Of a stretch of 64,000 bases of DNA, positions 34,134 to 46,080 are shown one piece after another; positions within the stretch are counted from its first letter, which is position 1; every line of letters begins with the position of its first letter. The translations under genes were made by a program, and so were the position numbers. This stretch comes from Daphnia carinata (lineage: Eukaryota; Arthropoda; Branchiopoda; Diplostraca; Daphniidae). The notes beneath the pieces are model-generated. The model saw only the letters and a list, made by a program, of their open reading frames with translations. It had not been told where the DNA came from and did no database searches. The stretch is from positions 558,001 to 622,000 of the forward strand of contig NC_081338.1 in the NCBI RefSeq assembly GCF_022539665.2, given 5' to 3'.

Positions 34134-34866
34134 TGTAAAGGAAGGCAAGATGTTGTCATCTTGTTCCAATACGGAGAAAGACACTTAAACGCGGCGCTGT
34201 TACTCACAATGTCGCGTATAGGTAGGCACAAGACAATACGTATTGAAGCAACGTGTATTAAAATACCACAAGTAGTCAAATGAGCGAACAGATCGAGAAG
34301 CAAGGCCTACAGTTACGCAAATATTACTTGGGCATACTCTACTACGGAAGACTAAGGCAAGTAGCGAATATTACTAAGAAGGGAACTTACGCTCAGCTTG
34401 TGAAAAATGAGGTAGCGGCTCGGAAGGATGCTCAGGTACACACGAGATAGCTCTCTCAAGGGACGACTAACTACTGCGAGTTGTCGATGGCTTTTTATAC
34501 GTTAACCATCCTATGGGACAGTGTTAAAAGATGGACGGCGATATCGGGCGGTATCGGGCGATTTTGGGCGCCATGGAGAGGTATAGGCGGGCAAATTCGG
34601 ACGGTATCGGACGAATTTGAACGATAGCTAAAAATCGGTCGGGCAACTTTAGGCCATTTCGGGCAATCTCAGACCAACCGAAATAAATCTATTTTTAGCC
34701 GACGTGCCGGGACATGTCTTTGTTATTTATTATATTTTTAAAGGAGTCTTAAAACTAGGTTAGTAAATGAAGGTTTTAAGTAAAAAAAAAAGGCTACAGG
34801 TATAAAATTTCTAGTCTATTTGAAAAAGAGAGGGTAAGAAGGGACTTCGCTAGACGATTCGTTACA
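34134..34866 (-). repeat. 5' LTR of the large Gypsy
   Basis: 733-bp partner of 13947-14632. The right outer end is followed by CTTC (34867-34870), matching the base quartet before the left LTR. Terminal inverted pentamers TGTAA/TTACA are present. Confidence 0.85.
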
Positions 34867-34870
34867 CTTC

Positions 34871-35048
34871 CACCTAGTGATCGTTAAGCTTTCAAAATGA
34901 TTATAATTTGTTATACAACACAGAAAAATCAAAAACATATTTGCTGTTTTCATTTGATGAAATTGTTACAGAAACAATAAATGTGTTTACAACTTTAAGT
35001 ATATTAATAAACATGATTTTTTTTGCTATAGTTTAAAATTCTTTTCCA
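34871..35048. other. 3' flank of the Gypsy insertion; nothing recognised
   Basis: AT-rich sequence that would have been contiguous with 13914-13946, just 3' of the P5CR relic, before the Gypsy inserted. No P5CR coding sequence continues here. Confidence 0.5.
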
Positions 35049-35577
35049 TTAAAGTAATTCATATGCGAAACACATCTCTATAGTATCATTAAATGATGTA
35101 GAAATTTCACTCACTGCGAGATACATCGTTGGCAGCCAAAGCAATAATACAAACAGCAAGTCTCTGCCTTTTGGGACATAGTTGCTAAGCCTGCATGACA
35201 CAAGGAGCACACAAAACTTGAAAATTTTAAAAGGAAAATAGTTGTTTTCTTTATTATTACAAGTACAAATAATCGGAAACTTCCTACTAGATTCTAATTT
35301 AATAAAAAATATATCGTCGGAAGACAATAAACTTTCCACAATTAATGGCATAAACAAATCTACAACCACTTCACACAAAAACTACAACCTACACTTTCAG
35401 TACCTGCCATTTTTTGTTTACAAATGTGCGTTACAAGAGCTTCTGCTTGCACCAAGACAAAAAATGTGTTCCAATGGGCCAAAAACCTGGCAATGCCCCG
35501 GCTAGTGCATGACATCATGGCTAGTTTTCTGACTGCCCTAATCCTACTCTGTAGGGCAGCCATTGGAAATCGACATA
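35049..35577. repeat. Dispersed repeat, copy 2 (first copy near 7.25-7.68 kb)
   Basis: 35300-35577 matches 7410-7680 in the same orientation, including ATGCCCCGGCTAGTGCATGA and GGGCAGCCATTGGAAATCGA. The outer part (35049-35300) is less clearly shared. It directly abuts a MITE copy at 35578. Confidence 0.55.
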
Positions 35578-35810
35578 GGTTCGTCGATTTTCAAGCCAAA
35601 TGTAGCTTCAGGACGCCTCCACTTGAGGGCAGTATAAGCAGAGTAAGTATCCTAAAAATCGTATGAATAGTAGTACAAAAAAGAAACGTAGTAAAATAAA
35701 CTCTTAAGATTGTCTATTTAAATTTTTTAAAAATTTTCAGTCTTATATTACAAATTCAACAAAATTTAGTTACTTTGTTATTGTTCATGGTTTCCACCTA
35801 TCGGTGTAAT
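35578..35810. mobile_element. MITE copy, inverted relative to 12199-12532, one arm missing
   Basis: The segment matches the reverse complement of about 12240-12520: the arm with AAGCCAAATGTAGCTTCAGG and ACGCCTCCACTTGAGGGCAG, then the AT-rich core ending near TTGTTCATGGTTTCCACCT. The second terminal arm is absent or truncated. Orientation and position parallel the inverted SURF6-like fragment that follows. Confidence 0.7.
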
Positions 35811-36480
35811 ATGCAAATTTCATTGATAGCTTTGCTGTTATTGTCTGCTAGCATCGAAGCTAGTACCGAAAGAATTCGGTGAAACAAGGGAAAAGGCCGT
35901 TATTGCAACAAAATGTTTCGGTGCAATAGATTCTACCAAAAACTCCTCTTACCATAAAGGACGGCTGGCTGCCTTAAAGAGGTAAATTGAGTAAGCTCTC
36001 TTACAGAGACTTACGTGCAGCTTGCACTTAAATTGTTGATGTGGAATATATTATGCATTCTCATTCACATTCAATGTTTATTTTGTTTCCTAGGAGAACA
36101 CAGAAAAAATTGGCGTCGAAGGTTTTTTGTTATACGGGATTATTGATTATTACTAGGATCCAAGCATAAACCAAAGCCCAACATAGGACTTGCTTAACCA
36201 CTCAACAATTTTACTGTGAAAGGATGCCGCATAATGAAAGAGGTATAACATTTTACTAACCAATACATCTTAAAATATCTTTACCTTGTTTTTGCATGAT
36301 ACCAGGGGATCATCCAAACCACCCACCTCCCTGAGGTCTTCAATGGATGAATGTAATTGAAACGAGTTTTCATATTAAGTATAAAAAAGAAAGGTATGTG
36401 AAAGGTCTAAACCTAATTTTAAACATGTTCATACGTTGTGGTTTTCTTGTGCATGAAATAACAAAAATTGAGAGCATAAC
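35811..36480. other. No feature recognised
   Basis: AT-rich sequence between the MITE copy and the SURF6-like fragment. The corresponding interval at 12050-12199 is much shorter and I could not align the two, so inserted sequence is likely here. Confidence 0.35.
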
Positions 36481-36499
36481 TTTGTTATTGGATTCTAGG

Positions 36500-37185
36500 G
36501 AAGAATGGATGACTGCTATTGATTATGCTGCTGAACAGCATCATACAGATCCTGATAGCAATGATGTGGATATGCCAGCCGTTTCTGAAAGAACACCAGG
36601 AATCATGCTTCCAATCCTGAAGAAATGGAAGAATGTCTAACAGCTAAGCTCTGACACCTCACAGGTATGTGTTAATCTTAACATTTAAGGTCGACCACCC
36701 AGTTAATCCCATTGATTTTCAGGAAAAAAGCTGGATTTGTCTGATAAGACAACAAAAACCAAACTAAACGGAAGTTAGATGAAATGAAGAAGAAATTTAA
36801 ATGGAAAAATAAGAAGAGGTCCTGAATTGTCAAACTTGCACGAGCCACCAAGGCAGCATCTGTGTCATCAACCTCTGGTCTTTCAGAGTTTGTCAAAACA
36901 GAAATTCTAGAACCAAGACTAGCAAGCACACTGCCAACACCAATTCTTAATAGTGAAGGCTGCCTAGTTTTCAGCAAATTTGATTTTGGAGAACTATATA
37001 ATCCTACAACCATTCTAAAAAAGACCGCTTTAGATCCCGAAGTGGCAACGATTAAAATAAAAAAAGAAACTTAAACCAAAAGTGAAAATCTTGGTATGCC
37101 AAGCTGAAGTTGAGAACGCAACAAGCATCGAAGAGAAACAGGCATGAAATGGTGCTCTGCTAATAGCTGAAGGTTTTCAGGTAAA
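36500..37185 (+). pseudogene. SURF6-like gene fragment, copy 2 (inverted relative to 11.3-12.0 kb)
   Basis: The sequence from about 36600 to 37240 matches the reverse complement of 11180-11830. It includes PEEMEECLTAKL, a GTATGTGTTAATC donor, TTTTCAG acceptor, the LASTLPTPILNSEGCLVFSK region (36862-37070) and an EEK...EGFQ block ending at a GTAAAC donor near 37182. A TGA near 36650 replaces the Ser codon of LSHLTG seen in copy 1, and the lysine-rich exon is 3 nt shorter. Copy 2 is therefore also dead, and perhaps the more damaged of the pair. Confidence 0.55.
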
Positions 37186-37277
37186 CTTTCAATTTGACAC
37201 ATTTGTAACATGTTCAAAACTTTTAAGCTTTCTGTATTGCAATAGGTAGAAGACTGTGGAATTGCTTGACCAATAAA

Positions 37278-39274
37278 TTAAGAAACGAGATAAAATTTGC
37301 ATTTGATGCGACGAATTGCCAGGCACCCATTTTGTCGCTCTAAATCAACTGTAAGCCAATGGGCTGTTACAGCTAAACAGGACTTACCTTTGGTGCTCCA
37401 GCAGTCGGCAGTCGTACTGACAAATGAGGCGTCAGCTAACTTTTTCTTCATTTTAAGTTTGCGATCGATAAACCGCAACTGCAATTTTTTACCGAATAAC
37501 TTCCTCGTACGGATTTTGATTTCGGGCGAGAAAAATTGCAGCAACTTCCGGAAACCTTTTTTCTCAACCGTGTATAATGGAAGCACATCTTCAACCAAGT
37601 ATTCGTACATCAGTGCTGTATTAGTTAGAGTCGTCATAAGTTCTTTCGTCACGTGACATACCAATATAGCTTCATCCGTGGATTCTTGAGTAATCATTTT
37701 GCGCCCTGCTTCACCAAAAACGATTTTGGTTTGCTTCAAACAGGGCTTTAAAGTTTTTGCATCCGTTGCTCTGACTGAAGTTTTGTTGCCATTAAGCAAG
37801 GAAACTTCGCGATCAAACTCTGCCAATCGTAGAGGGTTTTTGCTCTTTAAATAAAAACTAAATAAGAAAACAGTTTACGGAAACAAAACTTCTTCAATAC
37901 AAATCTCTTTTTCCCACCTTAACGTGCCCGGCGAATGTTGTAGCGCGAGCGAGAACCTGCACTTAGTATAGTTGGAGTTGCCTTTCCACCACAATTGTCT
38001 ATAAGGCACTTCAGTAGTCTAACATCAGTGCTGCACCTTTTCTTCCTCGACCAGTATAATGAAACATTTGCTCTGGGAATTCTAGATCGGTGTTGAAGAA
38101 TCTTCACCAGCCATAAGGTTTCTTGGAGAACTAAATAATGTTAGGAAGAATGAATCTTTCAATAAAAATGTTTTTCAATACAATCCCACACGGCACATCT
38201 CCTTCCTGGGAACCTCCTAAAAGGCTCTTAGACTCCCCAGTGCATCAATCATACCGTTGAGAAGTACTGTTATTGGCTCTATATTTGCAGAATTTAAATC
38301 CATCCCAGCACTATGCTTTGTGGCGAGGGCCACAAGAGGCTGGAAAATAGCGGAGAAACATGCCAATATTTTCAATTCAAGAAATTGTTGGTGATATGCT
38401 CAGGAGTGCTTAAGGAGATCCCTCCATGAAAGTAAGACTCGTGAGTTTTAAAGTATCACAAAAACATTTGGCTCAATTAGAATTGTTAGATAATGTAAAT
38501 TTTGGGGTTTACCATTTCAATTAGAATTAAAAATTAGAAATTTAGAATTAGGTAACGATAGTCGACGCTTTTACGCAATATATCGTCTACCGGATTGAAG
38601 TCCCATTGTTTCAATTGGAACGATTTTTGAAAATAGTGCTCTCTTTAAATAGAAATAGGACTAATGCCTTCGAAAATAGAACTGACTTAAAATATCTTAG
38701 AAGTCAGTCCTCTTTCACCGCCATTTCCAATAAAAGATAAAGTTTTGAAATTGAATATACAATTTCTAATATTCTGTTGTCGTTTAATATTCATTTTATG
38801 TGTTAATTACATTCAATTCCTATAAAACTTCTATAAAGCCACTGGGTATATCGAAGACATATGTCACACAATTTTTTTCATTATGGGAGGTTCTAGGTAC
38901 TAGCTGAGGAGGATGTAAGAGGGACTGAGGAGCCTGTCAGGCAGCTACCAGGCGACCAAAAAGAAGGTTCTAAGAGGAATTTAGGATGGTTATGGAGAAG
39001 ACTGAGGAGGAAAGTAGGCAGTTCTGCAGAGGTACTGAGGAGCCCGTCGTGCCGTGTGGGATGTTTACCTTCTCGGAGAAGAACTTGGAGTAACTTGAAG
39101 ATCACTGTCATCAGCTGCTGTGGAGGTGCTGGGAAGCACAGAATCGTTCTCAAACGAGTCTTCCTCTTTGTTAGGAGACTTCGATTTACTAATAATTTCA
39201 CGATGAATTCTGAGAAATAGTTCTATATGAACAAGAATTATAAAATTTACTTACGTATTTCTTCGCGGAGGCAT
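37278..39274 (-). pseudogene. hAT-superfamily transposase remnant
   Basis: The clearest part is 37826-37278: PLYTVEKKGFRKLLQFFSPE, a KKKLADASFVSTTADCWST segment and CLAVTAHWLTVDLERQNGCL. The TTADCWSxxxKxS-AVTAHWI block is diagnostic of hAT transposases, and the first catalytic aspartate is the D of TADCW. Upstream on the same strand, a short exon (39274-39255, MPPRRN), a 45-nt GT-AG intron and a second exon (39209-39069, Ser/Asp-rich) may be its 5' exons. A possible BED-finger remnant is at 37919-38110. The C-terminal dimerisation (hATC) domain is not found. No terminal repeats were identified. Confidence 0.65.
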
Positions 39275-41255
39275 TGTTTTATCCTGGAACAGATAAACTG
39301 TGTTAACGCTTGTTAACACGGCAAAGGCGCCCTACAAACATATCTCGTCGTAGGCAAAGAGATGGGCTCTCAGAAAGGAGTCCATCGGCAACCATCCAAC
39401 CGCAGCCCCTTGGCGGCTGTCGTGTACGGAATGGTCCGTACCAGAAGGTGCCAAACCACTGCCAAACAAGGTAAATTCGAATGGCATGATTCTGCATGTA
39501 CGAGTAATTACATTCAGTTTCCATTTACACGCGAGTAATATTTACAGAAGCCCTTACGTCAGTGGCAGCTGTGCAGCAGTTACATAGGACGTCGACACGG
39601 CGAGCAGCTGCTACGTCATCGTCGAACGCGTCCGATGCACAAGGAACTGTTGATCGTTTAAGAGCTTTCTCCAGTGTGCGCCGACAACCCATTTTGCGAG
39701 ATGCAACCAACTCCTCCGGAATGAATCAGATGAACGGTAACAGAAATTCTAGTGATACATCGGCAACAATAAAAACACTGTAACAAAATGAAAGTTCACC
39801 TTCAAAAATGCGCCAAGCACCACTAGGAAAAGAATCGGTCTTCCAGTAAAATTAGGCCAATTGCTATTTCAGCGCGCCAACCGCTACAGATCTCTCGGTC
39901 ATACCACGAAATGCCAAAATTCTATACTGTTCAAGAACAAGTAGGCGACAAAGTGACATCGACGGGGACTTCTCGTTCAATGAAGTGCAGGACACCGGTC
40001 GCCATCCTCAGAATCCTGTGCCTATCTGTGCTATATCGAATGATGTAAACTTGTTTTGATGCCTACATTTAAACAAATCAGCAGGTACACGTCTGTTCAT
40101 TTGTATCCATCCAGATGTATATGTGACACAGAAAATAAATTACAATGCGAAATGCCATCATCCCTATTGGCTTTACTGTTCATTAAAATATGTGCGTGCA
40201 CGTACCCAATCTTCCAAAAAAGTAATGTAAGAAATACTAAAAATGAATAAAGATCTAAAAAAAACCTGTTGGCTTACCACGTGATGGCAATTAAATCGTA
40301 GTCGGATTTTTATCTGGTGGGTTTTGGCAGCAAACGTTTAAAATTCATACGTCAAAAATGCCAAAAGCTGTCTGTGAGAGAATTAGAAAGCATAAGGGCA
40401 CAACAACGTACAGGCAACGACTTTATAGCGTAGCAAATGTCAGTTTAGACGCGGATTGACGTTCTGTTAATTAACAGACCTGCACATAGTAGAGTTTTAA
40501 TCCACTTTTGTTGGCCGTTTTTTTTTGGTTTTTTGTTGTCCTCCCAGTAGATGTTAAGACTTGTTTAAACTAGACGACCATTGCTATTTAGCTTTCCATT
40601 GTAAAGGTAATTCTAGAAAGTAAACTGGCGTGACAACATTCTTTTTGTTGATTATGGCGACTTAATTTTGTCTGAACGAATGCTATTCGTGTTCAGCTTA
40701 TAATTAATATTACCGACGTCGAATTCTTAAAGGCTAAAGCTCGTTTAACGTTACGTCTGTTGCAAGGACATTCTTGACGTGGTAATCTTTCTTTCTGTTT
40801 CGTATGTTTCGAATTGCATCAAGTCATCCTTACTTGAAAAAACGAAATAGTTGGCTTGTGTTTAGCCATCACAGAAGCTACACATTTACCCTAAATATGC
40901 GGAATTCTTTATTATTAAACATATTTTTTTCTGTAATAAAAACAATGTTTGAAGTTGCGATATGAACGATATAGAAATAAAGCATAAACATTTTTGCTTG
41001 AAAGGGAGTTGAAATACTATAAACTAGATTTTATTATCAAATTTCCGTTACATAGTGTGCAAATAAATGAGAAATTTTGATAATACGAATTAACGATAAT
41101 CCCGCGTCGAGATCGTAAACGCTTTCCATCGGATTTCTGTAAAGTGACTTGCAAGCAATAAAGGGACATATACATTCGGTTGTTAAATCGTGTTTTTTAG
41201 TACTGTCTCCGATATCAGCAATATTGACACCGATGTAAACTCAATGCCAGTTTAT
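39275..41255. other. No gene recognised; AT-rich with scattered short frames
   Basis: A + strand frame at 39562-39783 (Ser/Asn/Thr-rich, 73 codons) and a 34-codon frame starting MPKAVCERIRKHKG near 40358 are open, but have no recognisable domain or splice context. I do not call them genes. The rest is AT-rich non-coding sequence. Confidence 0.35.
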
Positions 41256-41468
41256 TTAGCGAACACAACTCGTAAACAGTAAACTGGCGATGAATCGACG
41301 ATAGAGCAAAAACCATGTAAGACCGGTAGAACAATAGCACGTCGACTGACCATTAGAGAGTGGCCCAAGGGGGTAAGAGCAAAGAAAAGGGGCAAGGGTG
41401 CTGCGTTGTAACATAGAAAAATTGGGGAGGGAAATTATTTCCGACATAATCTCGGCCCGAGAGTTCAC

Positions 41469-43856
41469 CTACTCTTCCGCCATGATCCGGATGCGTTCCT
41501 TCGCGTCAATTGCTGCCTTACGTTTAGGACGAGGAGAAACATCTGGAGTGCTGGATGCGGATTCAGTTTGAGGATGCGGAGAAACTTCTGCAGTGTCTGT
41601 TACTTCCAGAGGGTACAATTTCGAAATTGGGCGGTTGGTTTTTCCTCTGGCTGTGCGGATAACAGCGTCGCGGACTTCGTCGTTTAGGCTGACAATAAGG
41701 TCTTCGATTACGGCTAGCTTCCAGTTGATTCTTGGACCTTCATTGTGGAGTAGGACAGCATCACCGACCTTGATGCGACGTTCGGGGGCTTGTTGCACGT
41801 GATATTGCGTTCTCGGAGACTGGTTAGATATTCCTTTGGCAACGTGTCCAGAATGATTGAAGGATCCGTTAACGACGGGAAAACATATTGAGAGGATGGG
41901 CATGCTTCTCACCAAAAGTGGGATCCAATAAATCCTCTTCCATGGCTGGGTCGTAGGGAAGTGAAGTCAGACGATCACCATACATAAGATGAGAAGGGGT
42001 GAGAGCCTGATGGTCGTTCACATCAGATGAGACGTACGTGAGTGGGCGGTCATTTAGAATAGCTTCAACCTCCGCGACTATAGTGCTGAACTCATTGAAT
42101 TTCAGTCGTGTACGGCCAAGCATATTCTTTAAGGTCTCTTTAGTAAGACCGATGAGACGTTCGAAAAACCCACCATACCACGGTGCTCGCTTTGGAATAG
42201 ATCGCCATTCAATCTGGCAATCGGAGAAATATCCGGCGACCTCAGGGCTATTGAAGAGTTTTTTAAAGACACGAGCGTCACATTCAAAGGTAGTGGCGTT
42301 GTCCGAAATTACCATTCTTGGTTAAAAATGATGAGAGATGAAGTTTCAGAAGGCTAGCATAAAATTAGCTGTTGTGAGATCTTCTACTAGCTCTAGATTT
42401 ATAGCGCGGGACGTAGTGCAGGTGAAGAGGCAGATGTAAGCATTTGGTTTTTGTTCGCCAGGTTGAGCACGGATAGGGAATGGTCGAGCAAAGTCGATAC
42501 CAGTTACAGCGAAACCTTTGTCTCCACGAACGCTAAAGCTGGGGAGCGTTGCTAGATTGGGAGCTCTGTAAGGAGGTCCATTCACCCGACGGCAGGTTGT
42601 GCAGAGACAGACGATAGCTTTAACTTTCTGTCTGATGGAATTAATCCAGAAACGTTGACGAAGATGACAGAATATGACACTTACTCCCGAATGAAGTGAT
42701 CGTTTGTGATAGTATCGAATTATGAGACGCGTGAGCTCAGTGTTCTTTGGTAAAAAAATGGGATTGCGAGCTGCACGGGAAATATCGGCGTTGAGCAACC
42801 GACCTCGGCAGCGAATTACTGAGTCAGCGTCCAAATAGAGATCGAGTTGATTTACCAATGATGGCCGGCGTCCTTTCTTGTCACTACGAATATACTCAAG
42901 CTCGGCAGCGAGAAAACGGAACGGAAATGAATGAATCCATTGGAGTTCTGCATGTAGTTAGAAACTTCCAGATTTCCTGAATGAGAATTCGAGCTGGTAT
43001 ATTGAGTGGCGAAATGAATCCAACCGGATCGTAGATGGATGACATTCCCCTTAGGAGATCGCGTTTCGTAGCTGTAGGCAAACAAATGGTGAGAGAGAAG
43101 TGACTGGCAGCTACAAAGTGTCATTCGAGCGATCCCATAATAAACCGAGAGTTTTAGTGAGTGTAGAGGTATCAGCGACACCATCGAGAGCTGCTTGGTC
43201 ATTGAGGGAGGGGTCGTTGAATGCCGATGACTGTAGAGATAACGATGCTGCTGCAAATATGGAACGAGCTCCTGAATAGTAGTGTAAAGCTTCTGGTGTA
43301 GTTTTACAACCAGAAATTAGATTGTCAACGTAGGTGTTAGATTTGATAACAACACTGACGGTAGTAGAATAACCTTGCAGATGTTTCTGAATGACGGAGT
43401 TAAGGATGAACGAACTGGTACTAGCTCCAAACGGAATGACTTTGAAGCGGTAAATTTCAAAATCGGATTCAGGATCCTTGTCGTCACTGAGCCAAAGGAA
43501 GCGAACGAAGTCACGATCAGCTTCGTAGAGTTGTATCTTGTGGAAGGCTTTTTCGATGTCTGAAGAAAGACCAATACGATGGACACGAAAGCCAAGAAGT
43601 ATGTAGAGCATGTCCTTTTGAAGAGGCGGTCCAACCAGGAGACAATCGTTGAGACTCACACCAGATCGGGTTTTGCATGAACAATCATACACGATGCGGA
43701 TAGGAGTAGTCTTCGAATCCTTCTGAATAGCAAAATGTGGGATGTAGTGGCAAGATCGTGGCGTTTGCTGATTCCTGGGCACCCTTTCAATAAAGCCAGC
43801 AGCAAGTTGATTGCGGATGATTTCACGAAACCATACGAATTTCTTTTTTTATTCAA
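41469..43856 (-). pseudogene. BEL/Pao element 3: decayed pol (RT to integrase)
   Basis: From the right, 43782-43111 is RT (IRIVYDCSCKTRSGVSLNDC, GFRVHRIGLSSDIEKAFHKI, TYVDNLISGC, the BEL YVDN box). 43256-42852 is a broken stretch with RNase H mostly missing. 42858-42346 is the integrase zinc finger and core start (HKRSLHSGVSV, CTTCRR, GIDFARPFPI, AYICLFTCTTSRAINLELV). 42315-41869 is the rest of the core (MVISDNATTFECDARVF, WYGGFFERLI, NDRPLTYVSSD), and 41915-41469 the C-terminal domain (VGDAVLLHNEG). No gag was found, the frames are shifted, and LTRs were not located. It is more divergent than the other two BEL elements. Confidence 0.8.
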
Positions 43857-43974
43857 GAGAGATTGTTAATTCATTTTAATCATCCAAAGCTAACATTTTT
43901 CCAATTACTATTACATCCCTGGGTTCGCCTTAATTCCGGTTATAAATCAGAAACTTCGTCACCTTAGCCAGCTT

Positions 43975-46080
43975 ACAATATTCATCTAACCTGCGATGGC
44001 AATTTTCATATTTTATACATAAGCTCCCATGGCACTAATTTGGGACATCAGACTATAAACTAAATAACGTTGGTAGGCTGTGTTTCTATTAACAATAAAT
44101 AGTGGCATAGTCGTAAGGTGTTGGAGTACCAACTTAAAGGTTGGTGGTTAAATGCCAAGTGGGGCTGATGTGCAAAATTTTTTTTATAATTTGTAATTTT
44201 TTATCTTATTTTGTGAGATTTTATACAATCGCCAAAGACACTTTCGTTAATGATTCGTTTAAATGTTCTCCACAGGGCTGTTAAATATTTTATGATAATC
44301 ATATGACAATATTCATCTAACCAATGATTTAAATTCTTATGTTTTTTACATAAGCCCCCGTGACGCTAATTTGGGACAGCAGACTACATACAAGAAGACA
44401 TTTTATGCTTTTCAATAATTTTACAATCACCATGGCATAATTGTAAGATATTGAATTGCCAACCGAAAGGGTAATGGTTCAATACCGTATGGGAACTATA
44501 CAACTACTTGTATTTCCTAATTTTTGAATTTTTTCGTATTTGAGGAGATATTTTAAAATCACTAAGAACATCTTAAACTAAAGCAATATCATCAATACTG
44601 GTATAAATAGATTCGTTTAAGTTTCCTCTACATGGTTGTTAAATATTTTATGAAAATCATATGAAAATATTTATCTACTGGGGGATTGTAATTCTTGTGT
44701 TTTTCACATAAGCCCCCATGACGCAATGACAGCAGACTACATACAAAAAGACATACTATACATATTAGAATCAATAGATTCGTTTAAGTTTTCTCTAAAT
44801 GGCTGTTGAATATTTTATAAAAATCATGTGAAAATATGCATATAATCGGTAATTGCAATTTTTATGTTTTTCCCATAAGGCCTCATGACGCTAACTTGGG
44901 ACAGCAGACTACATACAAAAAGGCATGTTATGCTTTTTAACAACATGGCATTGCTAACTATGGCATAGTCGTAAGACGTTCGATTGCCAACCTGAAGGAC
45001 AATGGTTCTATACTGTCAAGGCACTATTTTTAAGTATCGTTTTCCTTATTTCCTCATTTTGCCTCTTTATGTGAGATATTTTGAAATCACTAAAGATAAC
45101 CTTTACACTAACACAATATCAAAATATTACGCTCAATAGATTTTTTGAAGTTTTCTCTACATGGCTGTCGAATATTTTATGAAAATCATGTTATAATATT
45201 CATCTAATCGGTGATTGCAAGTCTTGTGTTTTTTTGCATAAGCTCTCATGACGCTAATTTGGGACAACACACTACATACTAAATGACGTATTATAGTTTT
45301 CTGCTTGTTTATGTCAACGGTGGCATAGTCGTAAGACGTTGGATTGTCAGCCCGAAGAATCAAGGTTGAATTCCAGTTGTAGAAAATAAAGTATTTTTGC
45401 CAAATTTTTCCCCTTTTTTATCATATTTTGTGAGATACTTTTAAATCTTCAATGACACCTTAAACTAACGCAATATCAACAAATACTTGCATCAATAGAA
45501 TCGATAAACTTTCCTCTACATGGCTGTTGCATTTGTCATGAAAATCATGTGATAATATTTATCTAATGGGTGATTGTAATTCTTATGTTTTTTACATAAG
45601 CTCCCGTGACGCTAATTTGGGACAGCAGACTACATACTAAATGACGTACTTGGCTTTTCACCCTAACGTATCTTAACCATGGCGTAGCTGGAAGACGATG
45701 GATTTCTTCTCTAATGGGTGTTGGATCTGTACCTCATCACGTATGTTTTCTTATCATCATTTTTTATTTTGTCAATTTCATAAGATATTTTTGAAATCAC
45801 TAAGAACACCTTAAACTAAAGCAATATCAGCAATATTGGTACCAATAAATTCGTATAAGTTTTCTCTACATGGCTGTTGAATATTTTGTGAAAATCGTGT
45901 GACAATATTTATCTAATTAAAATTACTAAATTACATCAGCTCCCATGACACTAATTTGGGACAGCACGCTACATACTAAATATAGTTTTACATTTTTTAT
46001 TTTCGGTATGTAAGCGGTGGCTAGTCGTAACACTTTGGATTGTGAACCCGAAGATTGATGGTTCTTACCCAGTTGCAGAA
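43975..46080. repeat. Tandem array of about 325-365-bp units containing tRNA-like segments
   Basis: A block like CTAATTTGGGACAGCAGACT recurs at about 44034, 44365, 44718 (shortened), 44890, 45253, 45610 and 45950. Typical spacing is 326-365 bp, with one short 172-bp unit. 60-90 bases after most copies comes a tRNA-like segment (44101, 44431, 44958, 45320, 45679, 46012). It has an A-box-like GGCATAGTCGTAAGACG, an anticodon-arm-like GTTGGATTGCCAACC and a B-box-like GGTTCAATACC. None folds into a convincing functional tRNA, since the stems are degenerate. It could be a satellite derived from a tRNA-related SINE or from a tRNA gene cluster. Confidence 0.75.

Larger units (their letters stand above)
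13947..34866 (-). mobile_element. Large env-bearing Ty3/Gypsy retrotransposon, interrupted by a BEL element
   Basis: It is bounded by direct LTRs (13947-14632 and 34134-34866) that start TGTAACGAATCG and end CTTTACA on the - strand. The same CTTC occurs outside both ends (13943-13946, 34867-34870), a 4-bp target-site duplication. A primer-binding site follows the 5' LTR after two bases. Order from the 5' (right) end: leader ORFs, gag, protease-RT-RNase H-integrase, a membrane-anchored ORF, a repeat-rich spacer, env, 3' LTR. A BEL/Pao element (15143-23522) occupies the 3' part of env. Without the BEL and its duplication the Gypsy would be about 12.5 kb, long for the family. Stops and frameshifts in every ORF make it non-autonomous now. 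Confidence 0.88.

Noticed and set aside
39562-39783. 73-codon Ser/Asn-rich + strand ORF
   Set aside because: No domain, no splice or promoter context, composition typical of chance frames.
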